The notes: generated by a model from the sequence alone, not told the origin. DNA of 38,938 nucleotides from an uncultured Holdemania sp. (GCA_947037125.1 CAMQTJ010000015.1:1-38938); one strand, 5' to 3'. Positions 1 to 8,033 are shown, counted from the first letter of the stretch. Made by a program: numbers and translations.

Positions 1-187
1 AAATTTCGACACATTATTGTATGGTGTTGAATGTAAGTTTTATAGTGCACGTCCTGCTTGCGAAAATTTTGAATTAATTGACGCTAAAGGAATGTTCGCT
101 TTGGGTGATGGTGCAGGATTTACAAGATCGCTTGCCCAAGCAGCAGCTAATGGTTTAATTGTTGCTGATATTTTAAATAAAAAGTAA
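1..187 (+). CDS. FAD-dependent dehydrogenase, COG2509-like (C-terminal end only)
   Basis: The last 62 codons of a gene that enters from the left edge, open in the frame starting at base 2 and ending in TAA at 185-187. The visible part contains ECKFYSARPA and the FAD-binding C-terminal signature ALGDGAGFTRSLAQAAANG, typical of the last Rossmann strand of BaiN/COG2509-type flavoproteins, where GDGAG contacts FAD. The specific substrate of this family is unknown. Only the C-terminus is visible, so the upstream domains and the operon structure cannot be judged. It is separated from the next gene by 62 bases with no convincing terminator, so the two could be co-transcribed. Confidence 0.72.
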   Translation, partial: NFDTLLYGVECKFYSARPACENFELIDAKGMFALGDGAGFTRSLAQAAANGLIVADILNKK

Positions 188-249
188 TTATATTTGAATA
201 TAGCTTTTTTAAGATGTATAATGATTAGGTAAACATAGGAGAATAAAAA

Positions 250-816
250 ATGGAAAAATTTTTAGTAGAAGTATCAGCACGTCATATTCATATTAGTCAA
301 GAGCATTTAGAAATATTATTTGGCCAAGGTCACCAATTAACTTGTAAAAAAGAATTAAGTCAACCTGGTCAATTTGCTTGCGAAGAAAAAGTTACATTAA
401 AAGGTGCTAAAGGGGAAATGAAATTATCAATTTTAGGTCCTTGCAGAAAAGAAACTCAAGTTGAATTATCTTTAACTGATGCACGTACAGTTGGTGTTAA
501 AGCATTAATTCGTGAATCAGGATCTATCGAAGGTACTTTTGGTGCTACTTTAGTTGGACCAATGGGTGAAGTTGAACTTACATGTGGAATAGTTGCTGCA
601 AAAAGACATATTCATATGACTACAGCTGATGCTGCTGCATATAACGTTACTAATGGTCAAATTGTTGAAGTTAAAATTGAAACAGCTGATCGTACAACAA
701 CTTTTGGTGACACTGTAGTACGTGTTAGCGATACTTATAAACTTGCAATGCACATCGATACTGATGAAGCGAATGCAGCTGCTATTTCTGGTAGTGCTTT
801 AGGACAAATTATTTAA
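250..816 (+). CDS. pduL: PduL-type phosphate acyltransferase (phosphotransacylase)
   Basis: 188 residues, close to the usual length of PduL enzymes, which exchange acyl-CoA and acyl-phosphate (propanoyl or acetyl). Two similar beta-barrel halves are visible. The first half has the zinc-binding RHIHIS motif near residue 11 and LSQPGQFACEE near residue 36. The second half has AKRHIHMT near residue 117 and ends with the family signature MHIDTDEANA. The two RHIH histidine pairs are the expected metal ligands. The start ATG follows AGGAG with 7-8 bases of spacing. No microcompartment shell genes or recognisable encapsulation peptide are visible, so it probably acts in the cytosol as a substitute for Pta in acetate or propionate formation. 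A terminator hairpin follows directly. Substrate preference cannot be read from sequence. Confidence 0.93.
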   Translation: MEKFLVEVSARHIHISQEHLEILFGQGHQLTCKKELSQPGQFACEEKVTLKGAKGEMKLSILGPCRKETQVELSLTDARTVGVKALIRESGSIEGTFGATLVGPMGEVELTCGIVAAKRHIHMTTADAAAYNVTNGQIVEVKIETADRTTTFGDTVVRVSDTYKLAMHIDTDEANAAAISGSALGQII

Positions 817-821
817 TATAA

Positions 822-863
822 AAAAAAGATTATTACCATTATTAGGTTATAATCTTTTTTTAT
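822..863. terminator. Terminator between pduL and the convergent acyltransferase gene
   Basis: Stem AAAGATTATTACC (825-837), loop ATTATTA, then GGTTATAATCTTT with one mismatch, flanked by A-runs on the left and T-runs on the right. It can therefore terminate transcription in both directions between the two convergent genes. Confidence 0.8.
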
Positions 864-887
864 AAAATATGATTGTAGTATTAAAGC

Positions 888-1892
888 TTACTTTAATAAT
901 GGTATGTAATTTCTAATAATATATGAAATTATTATTGTTGGTATAAATACCGAAAAGAATCTAAATGCACCATTATCATAAATATACATATATTGATCAG
1001 TTAATAAGATAGGAACAAGTTCTAAAAATATAGCATGGCTAAAATAGATTATCGTACTGTACTCACGACATGCTAGATAGTCTATTTTTCTTGTGCAATT
1101 GATATTTAAAATTAAACAAAATAGCATAATAATAAATGGGATGATAGTGAAATACATATTATAATCAATTGCCCAACCAAGTTTTTTAACACTAAAAGCT
1201 TCAATGACTAAAATAATGAAAAAGATGATTGTTAAGAATGGTAAGTGCTTTATTTTGTGTTCTATATTATGTTTAGAAATCCACATACCAAGTGCGACGC
1301 ATAATATTCCAAAAAACAAACCATTTCTTGTAGTAAAGAAAATAGAGAAATAAATATCAATACCACTCAATATAACATTATTATTTAAAGCTCCGTAATA
1401 TGTTTCTATACAACCAAACGAATATAATATAGCCCCAATAATTATTAATGATTTCATACTATATTTTTTTAAATAATAATGACAAAATATCATAGCAAAT
1501 ATTAATGCTGCCATATACCATAAATGAAAATATGTTCCGATATTAAAAATAGCGAAAACAGAAGCAACTCCCCATAACCACCCACTAATCTCCATAGTTG
1601 CATTTAGTCTATGAATACCAAATGGTATATAAATTACACTCCAAATAAGATATAGTTTTATTAATCTTAAGATGTATTTTTTAAAATATTTTTCATCAGT
1701 ATGACTTTTACCCTTATCTAAAAAATAGCCTGCACTAATAAAGAAAAAAGGAATAACGATTCTACCGATTATATTACTAGATGTAAAGCCAATTGTTGGA
1801 AAGGCTTCATAAAATGGATAGGTATGAATTACAATAACCATAAGTGAGCAAAAAAACTTCATTAAATCAATCGAATTATACTGTTTACGCAA
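888..1892 (-). CDS. Membrane acyltransferase, acyltransferase-3 family
   Basis: About 334 residues with roughly ten hydrophobic membrane segments. The N-terminus SIDLMKFFCSLMVIVIHTYP carries the conserved 'D..K...C..V..IH' pattern of acyltransferase-3 (OafA/WecH-like) proteins, in which the His is the proposed catalytic base. These enzymes usually move acetyl or succinyl groups onto cell-surface sugars. An in-frame GTG at 1901 overlaps the Shine-Dalgarno AGGAG itself and so cannot be the start; the TTG at 1892-1890 lies 8 bases after that AGGAG and is the better start. The gene stands alone, convergent with pduL and divergent from metK. The exact substrate is unknown. The similarity is to a broad family, so only the general activity is called. 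Confidence 0.85.
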   Translation of the reverse strand: MRKQYNSIDLMKFFCSLMVIVIHTYPFYEAFPTIGFTSSNIIGRIVIPFFFISAGYFLDKGKSHTDEKYFKKYILRLIKLYLIWSVIYIPFGIHRLNATMEISGWLWGVASVFAIFNIGTYFHLWYMAALIFAMIFCHYYLKKYSMKSLIIIGAILYSFGCIETYYGALNNNVILSGIDIYFSIFFTTRNGLFFGILCVALGMWISKHNIEHKIKHLPFLTIIFFIILVIEAFSVKKLGWAIDYNMYFTIIPFIIMLFCLILNINCTRKIDYLACREYSTIIYFSHAIFLELVPILLTDQYMYIYDNGAFRFFSVFIPTIIISYIIRNYIPLLK

Positions 1893-1916
1893 AAAAATCA
1901 CTCCTTACACTACATT

Positions 1917-1944
1917 AGTATAAAGGAAAAAATAAATATTACAA
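1917..1944 (-). promoter_or_regulatory. Promoter of the acyltransferase gene
   Basis: Read on the minus strand: -35 TTGTAA (1944-1939), 16-base spacer, -10 TATACT (1922-1917), close upstream of the AGGAG and TTG start. Confidence 0.6.
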
Positions 1945-1961
1945 ATAATATATCATAATAG

Positions 1962-1990
1962 TTGAATAAATGTTAAAAGTATGTTTAAAT
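1962..1990 (+). promoter_or_regulatory. Promoter of metK riboswitch transcript
   Basis: -35 TTGAAT (1962-1967), exactly 17 bases, -10 TTAAAT (1985-1990). The predicted transcription start falls at about 1997-2001, immediately before the riboswitch P1 stem, which supports the assignment. Confidence 0.6.
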
Positions 1991-2000
1991 ATATTAGTCT

Positions 2001-2085
2001 TTTATCAAGAATTGAGGGAGAGAATTAGCTCTAGGATCTCATGCCAACCTACTTGTGCAAGGTGGTAATGCTAATATTCGATAAC
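2001..2085 (+). ncRNA. SAM riboswitch aptamer (SAM-I/SAM-IV superfamily)
   Basis: Leader of metK with the hallmarks of the S-box clan. P1 is TTATC (2002-2006) pairing with GATAA (2080-2084). Core segments ATCAAGA, GAGGGA, GCCAACC and AAGGTG appear in the canonical order. A P2 hairpin has AGAG (2019-2022) pairing with CTCT (2029-2032), and its loop bases ATTAG (2024-2028) are complementary to CTAAT (2071-2075), the expected pseudoknot. P3 is formed by ACC (2047-2049)/GGT (2061-2063). The P4 stem of ordinary SAM-I aptamers is absent or tiny here, which resembles SAM-IV or SAM-I/IV variants. High SAM would be expected to shut off metK. The superfamily call is firm; the exact subclass is not. Confidence 0.82.
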
Positions 2086-2132
2086 AAGGGAGAAATATGT
2101 AATTTTATTCTCTTTTATTAAAGAGTTTTTTT
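2086..2132 (+). terminator. SAM riboswitch expression platform (antiterminator/terminator)
   Basis: Terminator stem CTCTTT (2110-2115), loop TATT, AAAGAG (2120-2125), then seven T. The alternative antiterminator pairs AAGGGAGAA (2086-2094) with TTCTCTTTT (2108-2116), which uses the same 5' strand, so the two are mutually exclusive. The arrangement fits a transcriptional OFF switch. Confidence 0.7.
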
Positions 2133-2169
2133 ATTGGAAAAGGCACAAAATAAGAAAAGAGGAATATAT

Positions 2170-3258
2170 ATGAAAAAGTATTTTTTTACAAGTGAATCAG
2201 TAACAAGTGGACATCCAGATAAAATCTGTGATTATATCGCAGATCATATTTTAGACGCTGCAATTGCAGGCGACCCTTATAGTAAAATGGCTGTTGAGGC
2301 TACAATTAAAGACGATTTTATTTTAATTTATGGAGAAGCTAATACAAAAACTGTTATTGATTATGCAAAAATTGCGAAAGATGTTGTTAAGTCAATTGGT
2401 TATGATGAAAAATATGAAGTATTAGTTAAAGTTAACAAACAATCAAGTGAAATATGTAACGCTGTTGATGGTGCAGAATTAAGTGCTGGAGACCAAGGTA
2501 TTATGTTTGGTTATGCAACTCGTGAATCAAAATCATTAATGCCTTTATCAATTGATATGGCTCATATGTTAGCTAAAAAACTTGAAGAAGTTCGTCGTGG
2601 TAATGATTTAATCAAACCTGATGGAAAAACGCAAGTTACAGTTGAATATAATGGTTATGAAATAGTAAGAGTTGATACAATTGTTGTTTCTACTCAACAT
2701 AGTAAAGACATTACTCAAAGTGAATTAAAGAAAATCATTATGGAACAAGTTATCGCTCCAGTTGTTGATCAAAAATATATTGATGATGAAACTAAGTTTT
2801 TAATCAATCCAAGTGGTAGTTTTGTTGTAGGTGGTTCATTTGGTGATAGTGGTACAACAGGTAGAAAAATTGTAGTTGATACTTATGGTGGTCATGCTCC
2901 AATTGGTGGAGGGTGTTTTTCTAGTAAAGATGCTACTAAAGTAGACCGTAGTGCTGCATATTATGCACGTTATGTTTGTAAGAATATGGTTGCACATAAT
3001 TTTTGTGATAAATGTGAAATTCAACTATCATATGCAATTGGTGAGCCAAGACCTTTATCAATTAAGATAGATACTTTTAATACTAGTAAATACTCAAATA
3101 AAGAATTATTAGATATTGTTAATGAAAACTTTGATTTTAGTGTTAAAAATATTATTGATGAATTAGATTTAAGAAAACCAATTTATGCAACAACGACTAA
3201 TTATGGTCATTTTGGTAAACCTTATTTACCATGGGAAAAAATTAAAGAATTAAAATAA
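2170..3258 (+). CDS. metK: S-adenosylmethionine synthetase
   Basis: Makes S-adenosylmethionine from methionine and ATP in the cytosol. 362 residues, somewhat shorter than the usual 380-400. An in-frame TTG lies upstream at 2134, but AGAGGA at 2158-2163 places the start at ATG 2170, giving the standard N-terminus with FTSESVTSGHPDKICD. Other conserved blocks are AGDQGIMFGYATRES, GRKIVVDTYGG, KDATKVDRSAAYYARYV and YGHFGKPYLPWEK. Several normally strict positions differ: INPSGSFVVGGSFGDSGTTGRK in place of the usual NP.GRFV.GGP.GD.GLTGRK, and GGGCFSSKD in place of GGGAFSGKD. This marks a divergent MetK branch. The riboswitch upstream strongly supports the function. A terminator follows at once. 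Confidence 0.95.
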   Translation: MKKYFFTSESVTSGHPDKICDYIADHILDAAIAGDPYSKMAVEATIKDDFILIYGEANTKTVIDYAKIAKDVVKSIGYDEKYEVLVKVNKQSSEICNAVDGAELSAGDQGIMFGYATRESKSLMPLSIDMAHMLAKKLEEVRRGNDLIKPDGKTQVTVEYNGYEIVRVDTIVVSTQHSKDITQSELKKIIMEQVIAPVVDQKYIDDETKFLINPSGSFVVGGSFGDSGTTGRKIVVDTYGGHAPIGGGCFSSKDATKVDRSAAYYARYVCKNMVAHNFCDKCEIQLSYAIGEPRPLSIKIDTFNTSKYSNKELLDIVNENFDFSVKNIIDELDLRKPIYATTTNYGHFGKPYLPWEKIKELK

Positions 3259-3282
3259 AAATCGTTTCGACGATTTTTTTCT
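3257..3282 (+). terminator. metK terminator
   Basis: Nine-base-pair stem AAAAATCGT (3257-3265) with ACGATTTTT (3270-3278) closed by a stable TTCG tetraloop and followed by T residues. It overlaps the metK stop codon. Confidence 0.88.
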
Positions 3283-3354
3283 TACCTTAGTATCATTTAA
3301 TAAACTATTTTAATAAATAAGTAATTTTTTCAAATAGTTAAAATTAAGCAAATA

Positions 3355-3363
3355 TGTTATAAT
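3355..3363 (+). promoter_or_regulatory. Extended -10 promoter of ygiQ
   Basis: TGTTATAAT (3355-3363), an extended -10 with a perfect TATAAT hexamer; the -35 is weak (TAGTTA at 3335-3340, 17-base spacer). The ygiQ start ATG follows 24 bases later. Confidence 0.65.
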
Positions 3364-3387
3364 CAAATAAAGAAATGAGGAATTTTT

Positions 3388-5997
3388 ATGGCTTTTTTAC
3401 CAGTATCAAAACAAGAAATGTTAAATAGAGGTTACACACAACCGGATTTTGTCTATGTAAGTGGTGATGCTTATGTTGATCATCCGTCTTTTGGACCTGC
3501 AATTATTTGCAAAACACTAGAGGCTTTTGGATATACAGTATGTATGATTGCACAACCAGATTGGAATGATTTAGAGGCGTTTAAAGTATTTGGAGAACCA
3601 AGACTTGGATTTTTAGTTTCAAGTGGTAATATAGATTCAATGGTTAATCACTATTCTGTTAATAAAAGAAGACGTGACAAAGATAGTTATTCAGACAATG
3701 GTGAAATGGGTAAACGCCCGGATAGAGCGACTATTGTTTATAGTCAAAAGATTCGTGAGTGTTATAAAGACAGTGCCATAATTATTGGTGGAATCGAAGC
3801 ATCACTTAGAAGATTTTCTCATTATGATTATTGGGATGATAAAGTAAGACAAAGTATTATTATGGATTCTAATGCTGATATCGTTTTATATGGTATGGGT
3901 GAAAATACGGTTGTTGAAGTTGCGGATGCCTTAAATAGTGGATTATCAATTGGTGATATTACTTATATTCGTGGTAGTAGTTATAAAACTAAAAGCATCG
4001 AACATATTTATGAATATGAAATGTTACCATCATATGAGGAAGTTAAAACTGATAAGGTTAAATACTGTGAGAGTTTTACTACACAATATGAAAACACGGA
4101 TGCTATTACAGCTAATGTTTTAATTGAACCTTATAAAGGTTGGTATGTAGTAGTAAACCCACCTGCATTACCTTTAACACGTGAGCAAATGGATTTCACT
4201 TATTCTTTAGATTTTGAAAGAAAATTCCACCCAATGTATACATATATTCCAGCAATTGAAGAAGTTCAATTTTCGATTATATCAAATCGTGGATGTTTTG
4301 GTGCTTGCTCATTTTGCGCACTAACTTTTCATCAAGGTCGTACAATATCTTCAAGATCAAAAGAATCAATTGTTGAAGAAGCTAAAAAAATAGTTCAATA
4401 TGATAATTTTAAAGGGTATATTCATGATGTTGGTGGACCTACTGCGAATTTTTATCATCCAAGTTGTGATAAACAATTAAAGCATGGAGTTTGTAAAAAA
4501 CAACAGTGTTTAGATCCTAAACCTTGTCGTAGTTTAAAAGTTGATCATACTGATTACTTAAATATATTAAGAGAATTACGTGCGATACCTAAAGTTAAAA
4601 AAGTATTTGTAAGATCTGGTGTTCGTTATGATTATTTACTTCACGATAAAGATGAAACATTCTTTGAGGAGTTAGTTCAACATCATATTTCTGGTCAATT
4701 AAAAGTTGCTCCAGAACATGTTTCTAATAAAGTATTAGGATATATGGGTAAATGTAATCATGAACTTTATGAAAAATTTAGAACTAAATATGAAAAATTA
4801 AATGAAAAATATGATAAGAAACAATTTTTAGTTCCTTATTTAATGAGTTCACATCCAGGTAGTGAAATTGAAGATGCTATTGAATTGGCTGAGTATTTAA
4901 AAATGATTGGACATGTTCCACAACAAGTTCAAGATTTTTATCCAACTCCGGCAACTCTATCAACGTGCATGTATTACACAGGGCTACATCCAATAACTAT
5001 GGAGAGTGTTTATGTTGCTAAGTCTTTTGAAGAAAAGTTAAAACAAAGAGTTTTAATGCAATATAATTACCCTAAAAATTATGAAATAGTATATAAAACT
5101 TTAATGGAAGCTAATCGTTCTGATTTAATTGGTTTCGGAAAAAATTGCTTGATTAGACCAAAACAAAGTGTTAATCGTTACCAAAATCAGCAAAGTAAAC
5201 TTTATACTGAAGATAAGAATGAAGAGGGTATTCGTCCAAGTATTGCACCTCCAAAAGGAGATCGTCAATATTCTACTAAAAACATTCAAACTGCACGTTA
5301 TCAAAAAGATAGTAAATCTTATAATGGGCGTAATAATAACAGTGATGATCGCTACAAAAAAAATGATAGAACAAGTAGTTCAAATGATACACGTTCTAGT
5401 AATGATCGTAACCAAAATGGAAATTATTCAAAAACAGCAAGAGCTGATAACCGAAATGATGCGCGTAATCAAAATGATAATAATTCAAATTCATCACGTT
5501 TTAGTAATGATCGTAATCAAAATGTAAATTATTCAAAAACGGCTAGAGCTGATAACAGAAATGATGCACGTAATCAAAAAGATAACACAACAAATTCATC
5601 ACGTCCAAGTAATAATCGTTTTGATCGTAATCAAAAAGATAACACGTCAAATTCATCACGTCCAAGTAATACTCGTTTTGATCGTAATCAAAATGATAAC
5701 TATTCAAAAGGTCCAAGAACTGATAACAGAACTGATTCACGTAATCAAAAAGATAACACGTCAAATTCATCACGTCCAAGTAATAATCGTTTTGATCGTA
5801 ATCAAAATGATAGTTATTCAAAAGCACCAAGAACTGATTCACGTAATCAAAAAGATAACACGTCAAATTCATCACGTCCAAGTAATAACCGTGATGATCG
5901 TTATCAAAAAGATAGTAGATCAAATTCTGGACGTTCAAACGGAAACGATTTTAACAATGTAAGTCATAATAGAAATAAGGGAGGTAGAAATAGATGA
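3388..5997 (+). CDS. ygiQ: YgiQ-family radical SAM protein with long repetitive disordered tail
   Basis: 869 residues. The N-terminus (FLPVSKQEMLNRGY, DFVYVSGDAYVDHPSFGP) is characteristic of YgiQ (UPF0313). A cobalamin-binding-like region is followed by the radical SAM cluster motif RGCFGACSFCAL (CxxxCxxC) near residue 304, then a DUF3362-type C-terminal region ending near CLIRP at about residue 590. The family's reaction is unknown. The last ~280 residues are unusual: low-complexity Asn/Asp/Ser/Arg/Gln with near-identical 19-residue repeats of the form NQKDNTSNSSRPSNNRFDR. Most homologues have only a short basic tail. Start ATG follows GAGG with suitable spacing. It overlaps the next gene by four bases (ATGA), so the two are translationally coupled. 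Confidence 0.9.
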   Translation: MAFLPVSKQEMLNRGYTQPDFVYVSGDAYVDHPSFGPAIICKTLEAFGYTVCMIAQPDWNDLEAFKVFGEPRLGFLVSSGNIDSMVNHYSVNKRRRDKDSYSDNGEMGKRPDRATIVYSQKIRECYKDSAIIIGGIEASLRRFSHYDYWDDKVRQSIIMDSNADIVLYGMGENTVVEVADALNSGLSIGDITYIRGSSYKTKSIEHIYEYEMLPSYEEVKTDKVKYCESFTTQYENTDAITANVLIEPYKGWYVVVNPPALPLTREQMDFTYSLDFERKFHPMYTYIPAIEEVQFSIISNRGCFGACSFCALTFHQGRTISSRSKESIVEEAKKIVQYDNFKGYIHDVGGPTANFYHPSCDKQLKHGVCKKQQCLDPKPCRSLKVDHTDYLNILRELRAIPKVKKVFVRSGVRYDYLLHDKDETFFEELVQHHISGQLKVAPEHVSNKVLGYMGKCNHELYEKFRTKYEKLNEKYDKKQFLVPYLMSSHPGSEIEDAIELAEYLKMIGHVPQQVQDFYPTPATLSTCMYYTGLHPITMESVYVAKSFEEKLKQRVLMQYNYPKNYEIVYKTLMEANRSDLIGFGKNCLIRPKQSVNRYQNQQSKLYTEDKNEEGIRPSIAPPKGDRQYSTKNIQTARYQKDSKSYNGRNNNSDDRYKKNDRTSSSNDTRSSNDRNQNGNYSKTARADNRNDARNQNDNNSNSSRFSNDRNQNVNYSKTARADNRNDARNQKDNTTNSSRPSNNRFDRNQKDNTSNSSRPSNTRFDRNQNDNYSKGPRTDNRTDSRNQKDNTSNSSRPSNNRFDRNQNDSYSKAPRTDSRNQKDNTSNSSRPSNNRDDRYQKDSRSNSGRSNGNDFNNVSHNRNKGGRNR
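5278..5990 (+). repeat. In-frame tandem repeats encoding the YgiQ tail
   Basis: Imperfect repeats within the coding frame. The clearest unit is 57 bp (19 codons), with copies at 5572-5628, 5629-5685, 5743-5799 and 5845-5901, almost identical at DNA level. Degenerate copies fill the rest. All units are multiples of three, so length changes keep the frame. Confidence 0.9.
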
Positions 5998-6824
5998 TAA
6001 TTAAAAATGAAATAGCCCAAATTGAATTTAAAAATGCGGGTGCAGAAATTACTAGTTTTAAATTAATAAATAATGATACTGAATTTATGTGGCAAGGTGA
6101 TGCAAAATATTGGTCAGGAAGAAATCCAATTTTATTTCCAATGGTAGGTAGTACTTATGATAAAATATTACATATTGATGGTAAAGAATTTACTATGGAT
6201 AATCATGGTTTTTGTCGCAAAGTTGATTTTAAATGTGAAGGCAGTACTGAAAACAGTATTACTTTTTCTTATGAAGCAAATGATATAACTTTAAAACAAT
6301 ATCCATATGATTTTAAAATTAGTGTAACTTATACATTAATTGGTGCTAAATGTTTAATAAGTTATGATATAGATAATCGTGGTAATGATGAGATGCCTTT
6401 TAATTTCGGATTGCATCCTGCATTTAATTGTCCAATTGATCCTACAAAGAAATTTACTGATTATAGTGTTGATTTTGCATGTATTGAAAATCAAGATTTT
6501 AATCATGTACTAAATAATGAAGATAAAATTAATCTTGATCATGAATTATTTGTTGCTAATCCAACATTATTTTTCAAGAATACTAATTCACCATATATTA
6601 CTTTAACTGATGGTAAATATAGTGTTAAAGTTGAATGTGCTGGTTATCGTTATTTAGCAATATGGACACCTAGCGATGCACCATTTGTATGTTTAGAGCC
6701 ATGGCATTCTAAAGGTGACTTTGAAAAAGTAGTTTGTGAATTTAAAGATCGTGAAGGTACTTTGATTTTAAAACCTAAAACATCTTTTACAACTCAATAT
6801 AGTATTGAGATTTCTTGTAAATAG
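5994..6824 (+). CDS. Aldose 1-epimerase family protein (LacX-like)
   Basis: 276 residues of the galactose-mutarotase-like beta-sandwich fold. Recognisable blocks are GAEITSFK, FMWQGDAKYW, RNPILFPMVG, DNHGFCRK (first active-site His), FGLHPAFNCP (second active-site His) and CLEPWHSKGD (the catalytic Glu region). These positions match the LacX/YeaD-like branch, which interconverts sugar anomers. The specific sugar is not known, and some members act on phosphorylated sugars. The start ATG overlaps the ygiQ stop by four bases, and AGGGAGG sits 10-16 bases upstream inside ygiQ. No signal peptide, so cytosolic. Confidence 0.88.
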   Translation: MIIKNEIAQIEFKNAGAEITSFKLINNDTEFMWQGDAKYWSGRNPILFPMVGSTYDKILHIDGKEFTMDNHGFCRKVDFKCEGSTENSITFSYEANDITLKQYPYDFKISVTYTLIGAKCLISYDIDNRGNDEMPFNFGLHPAFNCPIDPTKKFTDYSVDFACIENQDFNHVLNNEDKINLDHELFVANPTLFFKNTNSPYITLTDGKYSVKVECAGYRYLAIWTPSDAPFVCLEPWHSKGDFEKVVCEFKDREGTLILKPKTSFTTQYSIEISCK

Positions 6825-6867
6825 ATAATAATTGTTTTGTGATTTATTAAATAAACGATTTAAACAA

Positions 6868-6896
6868 TTGTTTATAGGTTTTAAAAGTGGTATATT
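6868..6896 (+). promoter_or_regulatory. Promoter of nagB
   Basis: -35 TTGTTT (6868-6873), exactly 17 bases, -10 TATATT (6891-6896). It lies just before the AAAGGGAGA ribosome site and ATG of nagB. Confidence 0.6.
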
Positions 6897-6922
6897 TAAT
6901 AAGAGAAAAGGGAGATTTTAAA

Positions 6923-7645
6923 ATGAAAATTATTATTACTGAGAATTATGATGAATTAAGTCAAAAAGCTTTTGAAGTTATGAAGGATGTTGTTACTTCT
7001 AATGAAAATGCTGTTTTAGGTTTAGCTACAGGATCTAGTCCTTTAGGGCTATATGCAAATATGATTTCAGATCATAAAGAAAATAAAACATCATATAAAA
7101 ACGTTACAACTTTTAACCTTGATGAATATGTAGGGTTAGATAAAAATCATAGTGAAACTTATTATACTTTTATGCATAAAAACTTATTTGATTCTTTAGA
7201 TATTACAGAGTCTAATGTTCATATTCCTTTAGGGAACGGTGATTTAGAGTCTAATTGTGCTGATTATGAAAAACAAATGGCTGACTATCAATTAGATGTA
7301 CAACTGCTTGGTATTGGGTCTAATGGACATATCGGCTTTAATGAGCCTGGTACAAGTTTTGATTCATTAACTCACGTAGTTGAGCTTAAAGAGTCTACAC
7401 GTCTTGACAATGCTAGATTTTTTGAACCTTTAAATGAACAAGTTCCAACACATGCTTGTACTATGGGAATTAAAACAATTATGAATTCTAAAAAAGTATT
7501 AGTAGTTGCAAGTGGTGCTAATAAAGCGGATGCTGTTTACGCTATGGTAAAAGGTGAAGTTAGTGAAGATTGTCCTGCAAGTGTATTACAAAATCATAGT
7601 GATGTTATTTTAATCTGTGACAAAGCTGCAGCAAGCAAACTTTAA
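6923..7645 (+). CDS. nagB: Glucosamine-6-phosphate deaminase
   Basis: 240 residues, the normal length for the short Gram-positive form. It converts glucosamine-6-phosphate to fructose-6-phosphate and ammonia. Motifs: GLATGSSPLGLY (phosphate-binding loop), FNLDEYVGL (catalytic Asp), GIGSNGHIGFNEPGTSF (active-site loop) and the ASGANKADAV and GEVSEDCPASVLQ blocks near the C-terminus. An in-frame extension begins at 6887, but GGGAGA at 6909-6914 selects the ATG at 6923. No nagA or transporter lies beside it, so regulation by amino sugars is not evident. The long C-terminal allosteric segment of enteric NagB is absent. Confidence 0.95.
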   Translation: MKIIITENYDELSQKAFEVMKDVVTSNENAVLGLATGSSPLGLYANMISDHKENKTSYKNVTTFNLDEYVGLDKNHSETYYTFMHKNLFDSLDITESNVHIPLGNGDLESNCADYEKQMADYQLDVQLLGIGSNGHIGFNEPGTSFDSLTHVVELKESTRLDNARFFEPLNEQVPTHACTMGIKTIMNSKKVLVVASGANKADAVYAMVKGEVSEDCPASVLQNHSDVILICDKAAASKL

Positions 7646-7675
7646 AAGCATATTAGTATAAAAATAAATAAAACG

Positions 7676-7684
7676 TGTTATAAT
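7676..7684 (+). promoter_or_regulatory. Extended -10 promoter of trxA
   Basis: TGTTATAAT (7676-7684). The predicted start of transcription is only a few bases before the AGGAGG ribosome site (7693-7698), so the leader is very short. Confidence 0.68.
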
Positions 7685-7706
7685 TTATTCATAGGAGGTA
7701 TTGATG

Positions 7707-8012
7707 ATGAAAATAGTTAATACAAAAGAATTTAATGAAGTGTTTGATAAAGGTCCTGTACTTTTAGATTTATATGCTGATTGGTGTGGTCCATGTAAGA
7801 TGATTGCTCCTGTTTTAGAACAATTATCTACAGAGTATGAAAACGTTACTTTTATTAAAGTTAACGTTGATAATGATCCTGATGTAGCTAGTAAATATGG
7901 TGTGGTATCTATACCAACACTTATTGCACTAAAAGATGGTGTTGTTGTGAAACAAGTTGCAGGTTTTCAACCTAAACCAATGTTAGAAACATTAATTAAG
8001 ACAATTATTTAA
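7707..8012 (+). CDS. trxA: Thioredoxin
   Basis: 101 residues, a single thioredoxin domain with the redox motif WCGPCK preceded by YAD, and the cis-proline loop VSIPT. It reduces protein disulfides in the cytosol, recycled by thioredoxin reductase (not in this window). Three possible starts (TTG 7701, ATG 7704, ATG 7707) lie in a row; AGGAGG at 7693-7698 gives the best 8-base spacing to 7707. No membrane anchor or signal peptide. Monocistronic, between its own promoter and a strong terminator. Confidence 0.96.
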   Translation: MKIVNTKEFNEVFDKGPVLLDLYADWCGPCKMIAPVLEQLSTEYENVTFIKVNVDNDPDVASKYGVVSIPTLIALKDGVVVKQVAGFQPKPMLETLIKTII

Positions 8013-8033
8013 TAAATGATGATTAAGAAAGAT

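Noticed and set aside
250-816. Bacterial microcompartment locus implied by PduL
   Set aside because: No shell or cargo genes are nearby and no targeting peptide is evident; free PduL enzymes are common.
1893-1901. GTG start of the acyltransferase at 1901
   Set aside because: The GTG overlaps its own Shine-Dalgarno AGGAG; the TTG nine bases further on has correct spacing.
5572-5901. CRISPR array suggested by regularly spaced near-identical repeats
   Set aside because: Repeats are adjacent or unevenly spaced, keep the ygiQ reading frame, have no unique spacers of equal length and no cas genes nearby.
5543-5962. Long ORFs on both strands within the ygiQ tail
   Set aside because: They are low-complexity shadows of the in-frame repeat and lack ribosome sites.
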